A stretch of 64,000 nucleotides of DNA, taken from the NCBI GenBank assembly GCA_005406025.1, contig BGZK01001222.1:62001-126000 (forward strand). The letters are read 5' to 3'. A model generated the notes under the pieces. The model was not told the DNA's origin. It saw nothing but the letters and a program-made list of their open reading frames with translations, and searched no databases. This document shows, piece by piece, positions 34,905 through 46,801 of this stretch. Source of the stretch: Eumeta japonica (Eukaryota; Arthropoda; Insecta; Lepidoptera; Psychidae). Every line of letters begins with the position of its first letter. Position 1 is the first letter of the stretch. Position numbers and translations under genes: made by a program.

Positions 34905-34969
34905 GTTATATGTGAAAACGCTTTATTATCCTTATTCAATAACGATAATAAAGCGTTTTCACATATAAC
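34905..34969. repeat. Perfect inverted repeat, 26-bp arms
   Basis: Arms 34905-34930 and 34944-34969 are exact reverse complements around a 13-base loop. The arm segment CGCTTTATTATCC also occurs as a direct copy just upstream at 34883-34895. Overlapping short frames on both strands here are by-products of the symmetry. Confidence 0.97.
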
Positions 34970-35569
34970 GAAAATAAAATTCGATTGATTAATGGTACAT
35001 TCAAAAATTAAAAAAGCAACCAAATGCGTGTCGGGCCACGCGCAATGTACGGTCCCGTTGGTGCCTGTCAAATTGTACGGACTTAAAAGGGCCTTTCTGT
35101 TTGGCACTATGAACCTATTATTTCAGTTCACGGTTTAACGACTAATAACGTCTAAAACGGACCAACACAGGCCACATTGAACGGATATCAAGGATGTTAT
35201 GATTTTATATTACTATAGTTTTACATTGTATTTACATAAACTTTATTTACTACCTATTTTACGAGGGGCATTCAATATAAATTGAGAATGAGGTACAAAC
35301 TCTTTGGAAAAGAAAAAAAAGTAAGTACTGGCTGGTGAAGCTGGAACAGTGATTATTAAAAAAAATGGAAATAATTTGAATATCTTTTGTGTGTTAGAAA
35401 TGCAAGTCTTTTGTTTGTATTTTGTTGTAGGGTGTTGTTGAAAATGGTAAAAATTTAATGGCGCGCGGTAACTCGGCATCTGCGTTTAAAAATATTCAGT
35501 ACAGAACGAGTTAATCAAAACATACAGGAGACTTTCGGGGTAAACACTTCGCCGTATTCTAAAGTTTCC

Positions 35570-36690
35570 GTTGGTGCACCGAATTTAAACGTGGAAGAAC
35601 ATCCACCAAAGAGTGATCCACTTCGCTAGGGTTACCCAACAAAGGTAGTAACCGAAGAAATGGTAAATCAAAATTGAAAAAGTTGTTATCAAAGATTTTG
35701 GATGATACAGTGGTGTACTTCAAACTGTTATTTGAAATAATGTTAATTGTTAAAATTAAAAACTAAGCACGTCAAAATACGCTGTTTTAACTTCACAATT
35801 GACAGTTAACTAAGCTTTAAAAATGTTGACATTTGGGACAATAAATTAATACCATAAATGCCAATATTTCTAAGATTACCAATGTTTTGACATGTTTAGT
35901 TTAATAGTTAGAGTTAACTATTGCAAATAATAATTTGACGTGCACCGTTGGTAGTGTCCTTAGCATTTTACACGAATGTTTGGGGATGAAAAAAGTATTC
36001 GTGCGCTGGGTCCCCAGAATGCTTACCGAAGCATAAAACAAACGAGACTGAATATTTCGGGAGCTTCTTTGGAACTGTCACAACAAGATTCCAATAGCTT
36101 TTTAGCTCGATTTACAATCATGGATCAAACGTGGCTTCATCATTACGATCCAGATATAAAATTACAGTCTCCATCTTGGAAAAGACCATAATTTTCAACT
36201 CTTAAGAAATTTAAGGCGAGTTTTTCTACAGGAAAGAATATGGGCTCTCTTTTCTGGGATAGTAAAGGGGTGCTCATGATAGAATATCTCGAGCGTGGAG
36301 CGTTACGGGCTCTTTGTATGCAGAACAAATAAAGACATTGCATAATGAAATCCAAAACATACGGCGAGGCAAACTAGCAAAAACTGTTTTGTTCCATCAA
36401 CATAATGCCTCGGCTCGTAGGTCCGCCGTTGCTGTGGCTGCAGTTGGAGATGCTGGCAATGAAACACTTGAGAAACCTCCATGTTCATCGTATTCTATTG
36501 ACGTTTATCTATTTATAAGGTTGAAAGAGTATCTGAAAGGACCGATATTCCAAGATATAGAAACAGTAGTCGCTGAAATAAGTACATAGATTTTTAGATG
36601 CTCAGGATGAAGGGTTTATTAAGAAAATAATTTTAAGCTTAGAAAAAAAGATCTGTCAAGTGTATTACGCTAAAAAGCGACTAATGAAAT
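35570..36690 (+). pseudogene. Mariner transposase pseudogene (family B, copy 2)
   Basis: Blocks: RGRTSTKE-like near 35598, then after the MITE FGDEKSIRALGPQNAYRSIK (35976 on), TRLNISGASLELSQQDSNSF, FTIMDQTWLHHYDPDIKLQS with the first catalytic Asp at codon 36123, a WDSKGVLMIEYLERG block near 36260, VLFHQHNASAR near 36390 and YSIDVYLF near 36491. The second catalytic Asp (normally in HQDN) is His at codon 36401, and the distance to the last Asp (codon 36500) is two residues short of the usual spacing. Stop codon at 36188-36190 and several frame changes. Dead. Confidence 0.88.
35767..35942. mobile_element. Small MITE inside the mariner
   Basis: Ends are GCACGTCAAA (35767-35776) and TTTGACGTGC (35933-35942), exact reverse complements. 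Inner parts also pair, CAGTTAACTA on the left with TAGAGTTAAC on the right, so the whole unit folds back. It interrupts sequence that is continuous in the family B copy at 24.9-26.1 kb. Confidence 0.75.
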
Positions 36691-37299
36691 GACATTTAAT
36701 AAAAGATACCGGCAACATGCTCATTCTCACTTTTTATTGAACGACTCTCACACACAACCAATAACGCTATTTAAGTTATTTTCAATGAAATATATACGAA
36801 ATTCTCTTTTTATTTCTCCAAGTAGATTTTATAAGATGGTCGACTATTACTCAATAATTAATAAAAGCTTAGTAATCTCTGATAGCTTTCCTTTTAACAT
36901 TGTTATATTTACTACTGCCGTGAATTTTTTCATGTACCCAAGAATAACAACTTAGTAGGCGGGGGGAAAGAGACACTTAATTGTAACAAAAATTCACACT
37001 TTAAAGTTTAACCTTAGGGCAGGTACCGTAAAAAATATTTTTTAAGATTTTATTCTACCATTTTATCGGCGAATCATGTTCTAGTACAAATAATCGCTGA
37101 ACTAAGCGGCGGACAAATAGACAGACAACAGATAGACAGACGAGCGGACGAAAGGAAATGGCGATACTATAAGGGTTCCTTGTTGACTACGGAACTCTGA
37201 ACATTGCAGTTCAACAATCGTTTCAATATTGAAAATCACAGCTAAGCTCTCATTTAATATGCAATCATAATGCGCTGTTGATTTACATCGCAGAAAGAG

Positions 37300-37530
37300 A
37301 GACAGAGAGTGGAGAATGCTATTACTCAGCAGCACCGGCGCGGGGCGGGCGGCGCGGGAGGGGCGGCTAGGCGGCCGCAAAAGAGGGTCCAACAGCCTAT
37401 TCCCAGTACTTCGGCCGACAATCCCTCTATCCGGATGCGGTCTTTACATACAAAAGATCGAATTGCCCGCGCTGATTGAATTATGCCCCGCCTCGCCCGC
37501 CCCGGGCTTTGTGATGAATTTATGTATAGC
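37300..37530. promoter_or_regulatory. GC-rich island 6
   Basis: GC-rich core (GCGGGCGGCGCGGGAGGGGC) followed by moderately GC-rich sequence with CGCGCTGATTGAATTATGCC. A 164-codon plus-strand frame, 37316-37810, starts here but turns into hydrophobic low-complexity translation of AT-rich DNA; it is not supported as a gene. Candidate conserved non-coding element. Confidence 0.35.
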
Positions 37531-39165
37531 GACAAAAACTTATTTTCTTTTTCGCGTTTCCAAAGACTCCGTCGTTGAGTTTAACGTTATTTTAGTCAAT
37601 GTTTATTTATTCTTCTCTTTGCGTTTGTACTCGCTCGGAAGGTTTTATTTTATTGTTTGTTATTTGTTATTTATAATTATTTGCATCAAGATTTCGAGGT
37701 TTAGGAAAAATAACAGTGACAATAATAGTCGATCAATTTTATTTATTGCCTCTAATTTTGTGAATATTAAGAAAAATACAAAATATAGTGTTTTCGGCTT
37801 TAAACTATAATTTATTTTCAAGTAGAGATAGCCACGTTTAAAATGTTATGTAAGTTAGTTGTATTGAAAATAATATGAAATACATTGAAAATGAATTCAA
37901 CAATAAAAGGAAGAAAGTAAGAGGAATAAAAACAAAAATAAGCGCAAAATAATATTTATTGACTCGGTATACATAAATCATAAATTGCTTTTAATTTTAA
38001 GAATAAAACTATTTTTTGATAATTCAAATAAATGTACAAATAGGTTTAAAAGTCCTTTTAGTCCTTTAGAAATCCTCTTTAATCAGCAAGTTTTCAGGGC
38101 TTTTGTAATTTTCTCAAAAATTATCAAACTTTTTCAAATTCTCTTCTCGTTTTCATGCAATCCATATTCACATACATCATTTGGTTACAGTATCGAAAAT
38201 GCCATAATACATGTATTACTAAAGGCGAAATTAAAAAAATATTATAATGAAACTAGGACATGATTTAAATTCAAGAATTCGTCTTGTTGTTCTTTCATTT
38301 CCAATAAACATTCTCAATTTCAGTCTCTACGGCTCTGGACGCATCGCTTCCTGAATTACTATCTCCTCAGAAAATTCTTTCTCTTTGCTTTTCCCTTTTA
38401 GTTCATTTTTTTCCGATACTTAGTACAAGCTCTCTTTTTTTTTTAACAAAGTTTCTAAATCTGCTAGATATAAAAATATTAACACATTTTGAATACTATT
38501 ACACATAAATCAAATTGAGGTTCTTGTAACTCGAAACGAAATGCATGTACACGAAATGCAATTTATGTCTCACTTTCCAACAACGTTGCACCAGATTGTA
38601 CATAATATATCATGTAGCTGGAGGTGTAGCTTACTAACTTTCATATTTTCTCTTGAATAATGACGTGGTTACCATACACTCTCTTAGTTTTCATTTAAAC
38701 TCAAAACGCCTATGAAATACAGCAATTTACAATTTTATGAGTATAATAGTAAGAACATTACGTGATAAGAGAGTTATAAATCGCTTTTATATGAATATGT
38801 TCATTATTTTACATATAAATCATCTAAGTTATGCATAGCTATATACATACGTACGTATGTATATACGGACATATTTTATGTATATAAAAACGTCTGCATA
38901 TCTGTATATTTATATATACAACGTTTTTTTTATAAAAGACAAAATACATTATTAATAAAGATTAATCAATCCTCTTACGAAGATCACGAGGGTGACTAAA
39001 GCTTTTCAATATTCTAAGCCTTTTTTTTGACAACTCTTTAAGTTAATGCATCCATTATTAACGAGCAACAGTCACGTATGGGGAGCACGGAACGGCTTAG
39101 ATTCACTGGGTGCACCCAATAATATGTTGTTTCAAAAAACATATAAAAAAAGGATAAAAGAAAAA
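37531..39165. other. AT-rich, no gene seen; palindromic ACGTACGT tract
   Basis: No coding signal. 38840-38865 is a perfect 26-bp palindrome centred on ACGTACGT inside alternating TA/CGTA sequence. 37930-38260 has a 92-codon frame without any domain. Confidence 0.45.
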
Positions 39166-39425
39166 ATGGCCAAAAGAATGTTCAAAAAAAAATGAACCGA
39201 CTTCAAAAACTCTGTACCAAACAAACTGAATAATATCCATAGTTAGTTATCTTCAAGAACTAAATTTAATGCATTGATGTTATTATCAATGCATTGATAA
39301 TAACAATTACAACGGAACATACGACGTCTACAAACAATGGTCGAATTCTCTACACCGATCAGTACCTAGTAAAATCATTAGGCTTAGATTAATTTACAGT
39401 ACCTAAGTCAGTAAGTACACATTTT
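39166..39425. repeat. Repeat end with ACCGACTTC motif and a perfect palindrome
   Basis: AAAAAAATGAACCGACTTCA at about 39182 is the terminal motif of the repeat class at 13.69-14.40 kb. A perfect 26-bp palindrome is at 39279-39304 (centre AATGCATT). Confidence 0.5.
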
Positions 39426-39870
39426 TTACTTTTAAAGTTGCTGTCAAGCCACAAAATATATCGCCCACCCGCTCTATTCGCCAAAAAGGAAAAGAATAAC
39501 AGTGCGAGCAACGTTTGTCTCGTTTAGTAAAATTGGCTAGTAAAGTAAGAATCTCTCAAAGCTCACGGGAAAAGCCAGAACGTTCCACTTCTCCCTTCCA
39601 TGCACGCACACGCTGGCCATTATAGAACCACAGAGAACTCTAAATGAAATCCAACAAAAGCACAATTCTTTGCGCAAGCACGCTCGAGATGTTCGGGCAG
39701 CTGAGTCTAAGGACAAAACTCAGTTGTGGCTGGGCTATTTACGCAATCAAGCTTGTGATGTCAGAGCAACTACCCAAGTCCGAAGAAGTCCGAAGAAAAA
39801 CTCAGCGGCGCCTCAGCGCAAGAGTGCTCATAATATAAGGGTAGTTTAGTCTGAAAATAAAGCTTTTAAT
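39426..39870 (+). other. Unclassified, LTR-like texture
   Basis: Higher GC than neighbours, with GAAAATAAAGCTTTTAAT (a polyadenylation-like signal) at its end and a local duplication AAGTCCGAAG. It could be a solo LTR or other repeat, but I find neither a second copy nor clear TG...CA ends with a target duplication. The 64-codon frame 39644-39838 has no domain. Confidence 0.25.
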
Positions 39871-40739
39871 AATTCTATTACTATGAGAAACTCAAATTCT
39901 GTATGTTCATACAATGCGTTCGTATACATACATAAATATGAGTCAAACAGAGAATCACTTTTTCATTAATTTTTTTATCATTTATTGTCTTTAATTCAAA
40001 ATATAGGGAAATGTTAAGTGTTGTAAAAATCAAGGGAATAAATTAAATCAAGGACAAATAAATAAGATCAAGGACATCATTGATTCATGAAAAGTTTACT
40101 GCCTTACTCGTATGTTTTAGTCAACAGCTCTGGTTTCTTATAGTCTATGACAATGATTTTTACATTAAAATCTCTCCAGAGCGGTATGCAGTAAAACAGC
40201 AAAAACATCATTTGAATATGATCAGCAGTTTTTAAAAAAATCGCGAAAATACATACAATCACAGCTACATGCACATATAGGGGACAAATGGAGAACCACC
40301 TCTTTAAAGTCGATTAATAATATTGTACTAAATCTGCCTATCAGTAATTTTATATCTACTTAAATGCGATGTGTTTGATCGCAATATCACGTCTTCCATA
40401 ATGCTTGTCCTTGATGTTAATTTCGTGTTATATAACCTTCCTTAATTTTAAATGTAAGAAATAACCTTTTTATGTTAAATAGGCTACAAAAAAGATGATT
40501 GTAGAAAAATAAATACATAGCTATATAGGCATCAGTGATTTCATATATGTTTTCTTTTTTAATTTTAGGTACTACAATAATTTACAAACTAATTTCAAAT
40601 TTTCAGTAAATGTCATAAAACCGTAGAAAATGTTTTGACAAGGGGGGTCTAATCATTTTGATGATGAAAAATAAAGTTCGCAACATAGGTAACCTCGAAC
40701 ATAAGCGAAAATGGTAAATAAAAAACCGCGTGAGCGATT
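39871..40739. other. AT-rich, no gene seen
   Basis: Nothing codes and no repeat identified. Confidence 0.5.
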
Positions 40740-41230
40740 ACAAGTACGAAAACTGATGCAACTATGTTTTCGGGTGAACCCGCGCGCGGCGCTGTCTGCG
40801 ACTAGTCTGAAACACTGACGTGTGGAAGGACATGAGCTCGTCGGGCGTCTCGCGGCCGGAGCCAATTGAATTTCAAAGCTGACGACCGTCTACCGCGAAA
40901 TTTATTCAAAGAATAAATCTGAAAATTTGTAGATCCGAAGGCGTAAAGGAGAAGCGGCGCCGGCGCGTCGACACAAAGGAATTCCTAAATTTCACAGCTT
41001 CCGCCTCGGCTGTGTTTGTATTTATGCGCGAGGGCGGGGTAAGAAATGACAAACGACTACGGGGAAATAACGAGAGCGCTACTAGCCGAGGCGCCGCGGG
41101 CGATCGCGCCCCCGCCCCCCGCCCCCGACCCGCCCGCCCTTTCAATTCCCCGTACGCGGCCTCGTATCGCGCTATCCGTTTAAGATTTCTGATCGAAATC
41201 TAATACACATTTTTCGATATGATATGCTGG
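40740..41230. promoter_or_regulatory. GC-rich island 7
   Basis: Two GC-rich peaks (40775-40860 with GTGAACCCGCGCGCGGCG; 41085-41160 with CGCCCCCGCCCCCC) separated by AATTGAATTTCAAAGCTGAC and AAATTTATTCAAAGAATAAA. Short frames on both strands are Arg/Pro/Ala-rich and look compositional. Candidate conserved non-coding element. Confidence 0.35.
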
Positions 41231-44200
41231 CAAATTTTTATAGCTAGATTATTCAATGACGTCAGAGCAGTAGTTTTAATGAACATCGAAGTTGAATCAT
41301 CGAGCTGGTTTGGGACTGATTCGAACAGAGCGATCCGATGATTGATTAATAGTGAAAGTGCTATTAGGTGATGAAATGTATAAAATTGACAAAAACTTAT
41401 TGCTAAAGTGAAATTATTAAATAAAATTTAGAAATAAAAATAAACAAACCCGTATTCAAAAATTTATGAACTAAATTATTTAGTTATTTTTGAAGTCAAA
41501 GCCAGTTTAAGATATGTCAATAGCGGTTGTGGTATAGCTTTCATAATTTGACTCAATTGTTCATGACTATGAAGCTACAATGGCCAAATGAACAAAATCA
41601 TTGAAATTATTAATTCAGATTTAGTGCTCAATTACTTTTAACTTAGTGCCAAAATTAAAATTTAGTGCTCTAAAAGATGAGCGAAAAATTGTAACACTTT
41701 TCACACAAGCATTAAACTAGCAGTGTACTAGCCCAAAATCCATAATGGGCATAATATAGCACAAAGTTCAAGTACTAATTTAGTACTCATTTAGAGGTGG
41801 CCATATATGAGAGAAACATTAGCAATTTTTTTTTTATTTTTCTACACTAAGTACTGCTACTATGACACACATAATTGGTGATTAGACAAAATTCGCCAGT
41901 GGTTCCTACGATTTAAAAAAATATATACATTTAGAAATTAGCACGTTTATTTAGTATACGAAATATCGACACATGGAATCACCATTTCTATTTTTAGCAT
42001 CCCACATCCGAATCTCAAAAACGAAACGATTTTAGAATCATCTCAGAGCCTGCCTGCTTCGTTTACTACGCCTGGCTCAGAATTTGTTTGCAGATAATTG
42101 AAAAGAGATTGCTCCTAAAAGCGGTGAACTCGACTAGAACGACAATCAGTTCAAGGGACGTGGTCAGTCGTGATTATTATGACAACTTTTTAACATTTTC
42201 AAATGTGATTCATAAATATGTGATTTTTTCATTAAGTTAGAAAATGATCATTTACTTTATATTATTATATCCCATAATGGTGTAAGATGCACTTCTGCAG
42301 AGTGAAATAAACATCATGCTACTGGAGGGATAGTTTTAAAATTAATAGAGTTTCTATTGATTTTTCAAATGATTTATGATTTTCATTTGACACTATAAAA
42401 ACTATACTTGTGTCCCATAGTATTTTTGGCCGTTCTCCTTTTAGCTGTACTAAACAATTATCCAAACATACATTGTTTATGAAACGAGGCGTTAGTTAGG
42501 ACTGGACGTAAAGCAAAATGAAAATTTTTAATTGAAAAGATATCAGAGATATATATAAGATATCATAAGACGAAGACCATTTAAGAAATTATTGCATAAA
42601 ATTGTGAATATAAAATATTACGTATTTGCATTTTCCATTAAAAATCTTATGAAAAAATATTTATTTGCGACAGCCCTCGAACAAGAAAACTATTAACAAG
42701 AAAAATACGAAAAACTTTTAAAAAATTGTAAACATAAATAATAAGTTGTGGATTGAAAGAAAATTATCATAAAGATTAAATTACATTAGCTAATTCTATT
42801 AAATAATAAATTATATATTCTACAACTTTAAAAGCTACAATTCATTTATTTCGCTACAAAGTGATAATGTTCTAATTAAAGAACAACAATTTTATAATAG
42901 TATAGACATAGGTGTTCCTTGCTGGTTTATCCATAAAAGTATGTAAGACCGAAAATAATCTGATCGCTGCCACCATGCAGTGTTCATTGACTCGGTTATC
43001 TATCTCTATTAGAAGTGAGAGAAATACCAAAATATTCATTCCAAGATACAGATAATGGTATCACGTTCCTCGGAAAGTGACATCTGACAAGTGATTATCA
43101 ATGTATGGCGTTACTAGATGTATATAGAGGTGCGAAATTGCTTAATTATTACATTTGTTGCAATAATTCTCAAATATAAACCATATATTGTTCTAAATTA
43201 TCCCTTTATTTTTCTTATAATGATATACCTTGTAAAAAATGCTTTATTAATTAGTTTTAAAAGAAAATGAAATCATAACGTTTGTTTATAATACAGTTTT
43301 AGTACAGAATTCATAAAACTATAGAAGATGTTTTTTTTTAAATAAGTGCGTTTAAAAACTCGTATTATAGTTTCAAAAATTTAAGCATAATTTTAAGCTT
43401 TGTGTATTTCACGGGCAAAGCTTGCCTTTTTAAGCAGGCAATACTTTGTTTCACAGCTGTTACAGCTTGCCGCGCGCAGCTCGCAGGCGTTGTACGGCAA
43501 CACAATACGATAACTATTTCGCTCGGGTTAAAATGTATTTACAGAATTTCTAAAACGAGCTTATGATGCTTATTCATGTAATAAGCACAGCTTTATACAT
43601 ATAACAATGATTTCAAATTAAATAAATTCAAATTCAGTGTGCCGTATCGATTTGACTTGGTTTTGTGTGTAATTTTTCTGTTTTAATATTTAATTTTGGA
43701 TTTTTTACTTGTTATACATTTTTTTTTTTGCAAATAGTTTTGGTTCATTAGCAAGAGATGTATTCTTTTATTTGCTATAAAAATGAGAGATACCACAAAT
43801 AGTACTAGTATTAATATTAGTACTAGTATTTTGTATTGAACGAGAGCGTATCTTATACATTTTTACATTGATAATTAAAGCTTTTCAAAAATTTTGAATA
43901 ATTATTTGAATTTTACATTTACGCTGACGAATAAGTATTAACGCATAACATTACAATTACAAAAGCCCAAAGAAATTTTTGGTTTTCGGAAACTGCACCA
44001 TAATTCAGTTTTGATCTGGCATTTTCTTGTTTCCAAAAATATCTTAAAAACTCACATCTGGCTTAGATATATAATAAGATAGATGTACAATAAAATAGAA
44101 TGATATTAAGGTATGTTTGTTACTGAAAATATATACACATAACAATGTATTACATATGTGTTTATATGCCGCAACAACGTACAAAAACCATAGACCAGCC

Positions 44201-45635
44201 TCGGTGATAGCTCAGAGAGCAACAAATTGCTAATTTTCAGCAATAAACCTACTAGAAACGGTGGACATGGCAAACGATGAAACGTACGCCGGTAGCGTTC
44301 GATCGCGCCTGCACTTCTTTCCTCTAACGCTCTTTTGCGTCAATTTGCCATTTGTCCTCGAAGCTAACAACGTTTCATACTTGCATATAAACAATGAATA
44401 AAAAAAGCTTTCAATATTGGTACAGAATATAAGAATTTACTTAAGATCATAAAATGAACAAAATTAATTCACTTGTTTACAATTTAATATGAATTGTTAG
44501 GATGTTTTATAATCCATATATATGATACATGTGCCACCTTTCCCCACCTAAGAAAGGAATTAAGATATTCCAAGCTTCTAGATTTATAATGATAATGACG
44601 CTTTTAAACATAATTTGGGTTTTGACGTCGTAATAGATGACCGAATATTATTCCAGCACTTGGCCGCATGGTAACGAAAGCTATTGGCGACTGCTGCAAC
44701 ACTAGGACAGCTTGCTTTTGTACGCTTAGCTATCCTTATAACGGTTTATATCTACTTTAGAAGTATTGGTAACCTACAAAATTTTCGACTTCATCGACCG
44801 ACTTATTTATTGACCTACAAATTCATCGTACTTAATATTATGAACAGGTATTTTATTGGCGCTTCGAAGCGTTTCGCTTAATTTTCTTTTGATCACGATG
44901 TAATACTAAAGCAGAAAAATTAGAATGTAAAGAGAGAAGAAATGAAAATGAAAATTGTCTGTATTGGGTGCGCTGGCTCGAGAATGGAATATTTTTCTCA
45001 ATTTTGTACTAGCTATTTAAAAAGTAGGTACATTTATAGCGTTTTCAGCTCTTCTTGTATTTAGTGCCATGTGGTAAAATGTTTTTTTGCGCTTACGCCG
45101 GTATTTCTCATAATCTTGTTACTCCCATCGCCCACATTTTTGTGCTTCGCAAAACATTGAATTCGTGTACGTGATAGAGTGGACTTCATTGTATGAAACT
45201 CCTGTTGCAGATTTATATTTGAAATAACAAACTATGTATATAACAACAATTCAACACTTAATACATTTAATAATTTCTACTTAACTGTGTTGTGTATCAT
45301 AAATTAACAGTTCAAATATAAATTAGTTAAAAGAAAGGAATGAGTTAGGCAATATACGTACAGACGGGGAAGTCTTAAAATGTTATACTTATTTAAAAAC
45401 TATAATTAAATTTCAAACTATTTTGTCATGAACTTATGAGGGAACAGGCATAGATAATTCGGTTCCGTTTTATAATCGATTTCTCTGGCATTTTTTCAAA
45501 TATTTTAACAAATTAATTATTGAGAGAAAATATAATTTACATAATTTTATTGTTTTATTAAAGTAGCTCAAACTAACTTCTTTTTTTTTAAAGAGTAAGC
45601 AGAGAACAGAAATTCCCATACTCTTCTGTATATTG
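41231..45635. other. AT-rich, no gene seen
   Basis: About 4.4 kb with no supported gene. 41615-41800 repeats a TTTAGTGCTC/TTTAGTACTC motif four times, suggesting an old repeat. A small GC block is at 43465-43500 (CTTGCCGCGCGCAGCTCGCA). 44205-44350 (GCCTCGGTGATAGCTCAGAG, then moderately GC-rich) may be a truncated SINE head, not certain. The 65-codon frame at 44684-44881 shows no domain. Confidence 0.45.
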
Positions 45636-45639
45636 CTTT

Positions 45640-46090
45640 ATTGAAATTTATGAACGGAAACGTGAAAGCTGCCAAAATTGTTTTTCATATAACTATTACT
45701 GTATATATTTTTTCATGGTACTCCACATATACTTCACAAGGATTCCATTTCCACTAGACTGTTCACACTTTCATAGCTCTCATTTCACACTCAGCGTTCA
45801 CCACCATGTATAAAGATTGCCCTTATATACACTTATATATTTATATGTAAGATCGCACAATACTATTGCTATACAAAACAACGCACAGAGTTCGTATATT
45901 TATTCCCACATTTACTTCCTTTCAATATCTCCCTAAAGCTTATCGTTATTCATGAATAAACAAGTCAAATAAACAAATCTTTTCACTTGCTCGAGTCTAT
46001 AGCACCTCTTCTATATTGTATTCAGTCATGGTTTTTCTTTTTTACGACACGTTAAATGCGGTTTGCTTAAATTCAATTTCATATAGGTAC
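45640..46090 (-). pseudogene. RTE-like LINE remnant (copy 3)
   Basis: On the minus strand, reading from about 46090: MKLNLSKPHLTCRKK, then LEQVKRFVYLTCLFMNNDKL, a stop, and GDIERK followed by decayed sequence. This matches, segment by segment, the region just upstream of the WFGH segment in the same ORF (compare VKEFVYLGSLFTNVGKH at 53.78 kb). It covers the thumb-like part after the catalytic RT core. Dead, with stops and indels. Confidence 0.7.
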
Positions 46091-46609
46091 TTTTAAACTT
46101 ATTTTATTCAATTCATTCTTATTTTTTTTAAGATAATTTAATAAATAAATGTTTAGATATTGTAAAACACAATTGATATTATGATAACTTAACGAGTAAT
46201 AAATGATTAACTAGCAGTTAACAACTCTATGTAGTTATTTAATGAGCGCCTGAAAATATCTTTCTGCAGTTATTACATTTACCTGTTCAAGTCACACATT
46301 TCCAGGCGAAAATATTTACTTACATTTTTAGATGTAGTGTAGATAAATAGTCAAATTATCATATTTGAGCTTTGCTTCAGAACATTGATTGTTAATTTGC
46401 AGTGCGTAATAACATATAATTCACTGTATACCACTTAATAATGTTTAACTGATTAAAAAAAATACTTTTAGGTTTGTATCGTTGTTTTGTATTTTTAGAT
46501 TTTGTTAATTTTGCGGGTATTTACCAGTATTCGATTGATTTGATTAACATTGGAATACTATTGTGTCCTGCTAACACTAAAATAATAAAATATTTAAAAA
46601 ATTAAACAT
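46091..46609. other. AT-rich, no gene seen
   Basis: No feature supported. Confidence 0.5.
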
Positions 46610-46801
46610 CCAACCTCTTAAAAGGGAACTAAAAAGGAGGAAACAAGATTATATATAAAAAAACCACCCAAATAAATGTGACAAATATTTGGTGTCAGAG
46701 GTATTAGATTCACGTCTTCTTACTTGCCGCGGCTCCTGCTATACCGACACATGTATGCCTAATCTTGTTTCCATCTTTTTAGGTCACTTTTACGTGGTTG
46801 G
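46610..46801. mobile_element. Foldback MITE, family M (copy 3), with 38-bp terminal repeats
   Basis: Terminal repeats 46610-46647 and 46764-46801 pair along their whole 38 bp with few mismatches (CCAACC...TTAAAAGGGAACTAAA outer left; right end reads GGTCACTTTTACGTGGTTGG). The interior is the reverse orientation of copies 1 and 2: CTTGCCGCGGCTCCTGCTAT and ATTTGGTGTCAGAGG. Confidence 0.88.

Larger units (their letters stand above)
35262..36747 (+). mobile_element. Mariner element, family B (copy 2), carrying a MITE
   Basis: Inserted at a TA in family N (35260-35261). The left end CGAGGGGCATTCAATATAA and the right end TTATTGAACGACTCTCA are imperfect inverted repeats (TTCAATA... and ...TATTGAAC shared), with AATTGAGAATGAG inside the left end mirrored by CTCATTCTCAC inside the right end. 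Internal order matches the 24.89 kb copy. A 170-bp MITE at 35767-35942 breaks its transposase region. Confidence 0.88.
35024..37200 (+). mobile_element. Family N element (copy 2), split by a mariner
   Basis: 5' tip ATGCGTGTCGGGCCACGCGC at 35024; 3' tip AAGGGTTCCTTGTTGACTAC then GGAACTC to 37197. Outer sequence is 35024-35261 and 36748-37200, collinear with copy 1 at 21.95-22.69 kb. The inner 1.5 kb is a mariner. No coding capacity of its own. Confidence 0.85.

Noticed and set aside
37316..37810. Longest open frame in the window (164 codons, plus strand)
   Set aside because: First part translates a GC-rich island, second part AT-rich DNA as hydrophobic low-complexity sequence; no domain, and a shadow frame exists on the other strand. 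No splice or start context supports it.
39426..39870. Solo LTR
   Set aside because: A polyadenylation-like signal is present but no second copy, clear TG/CA ends or target duplication could be seen.
44205..44350. Truncated SINE starting GCCTCGGTGATAGCTCAG
   Set aside because: Only the first 20 bases are suggestive; the B-box and body are not recognisable.
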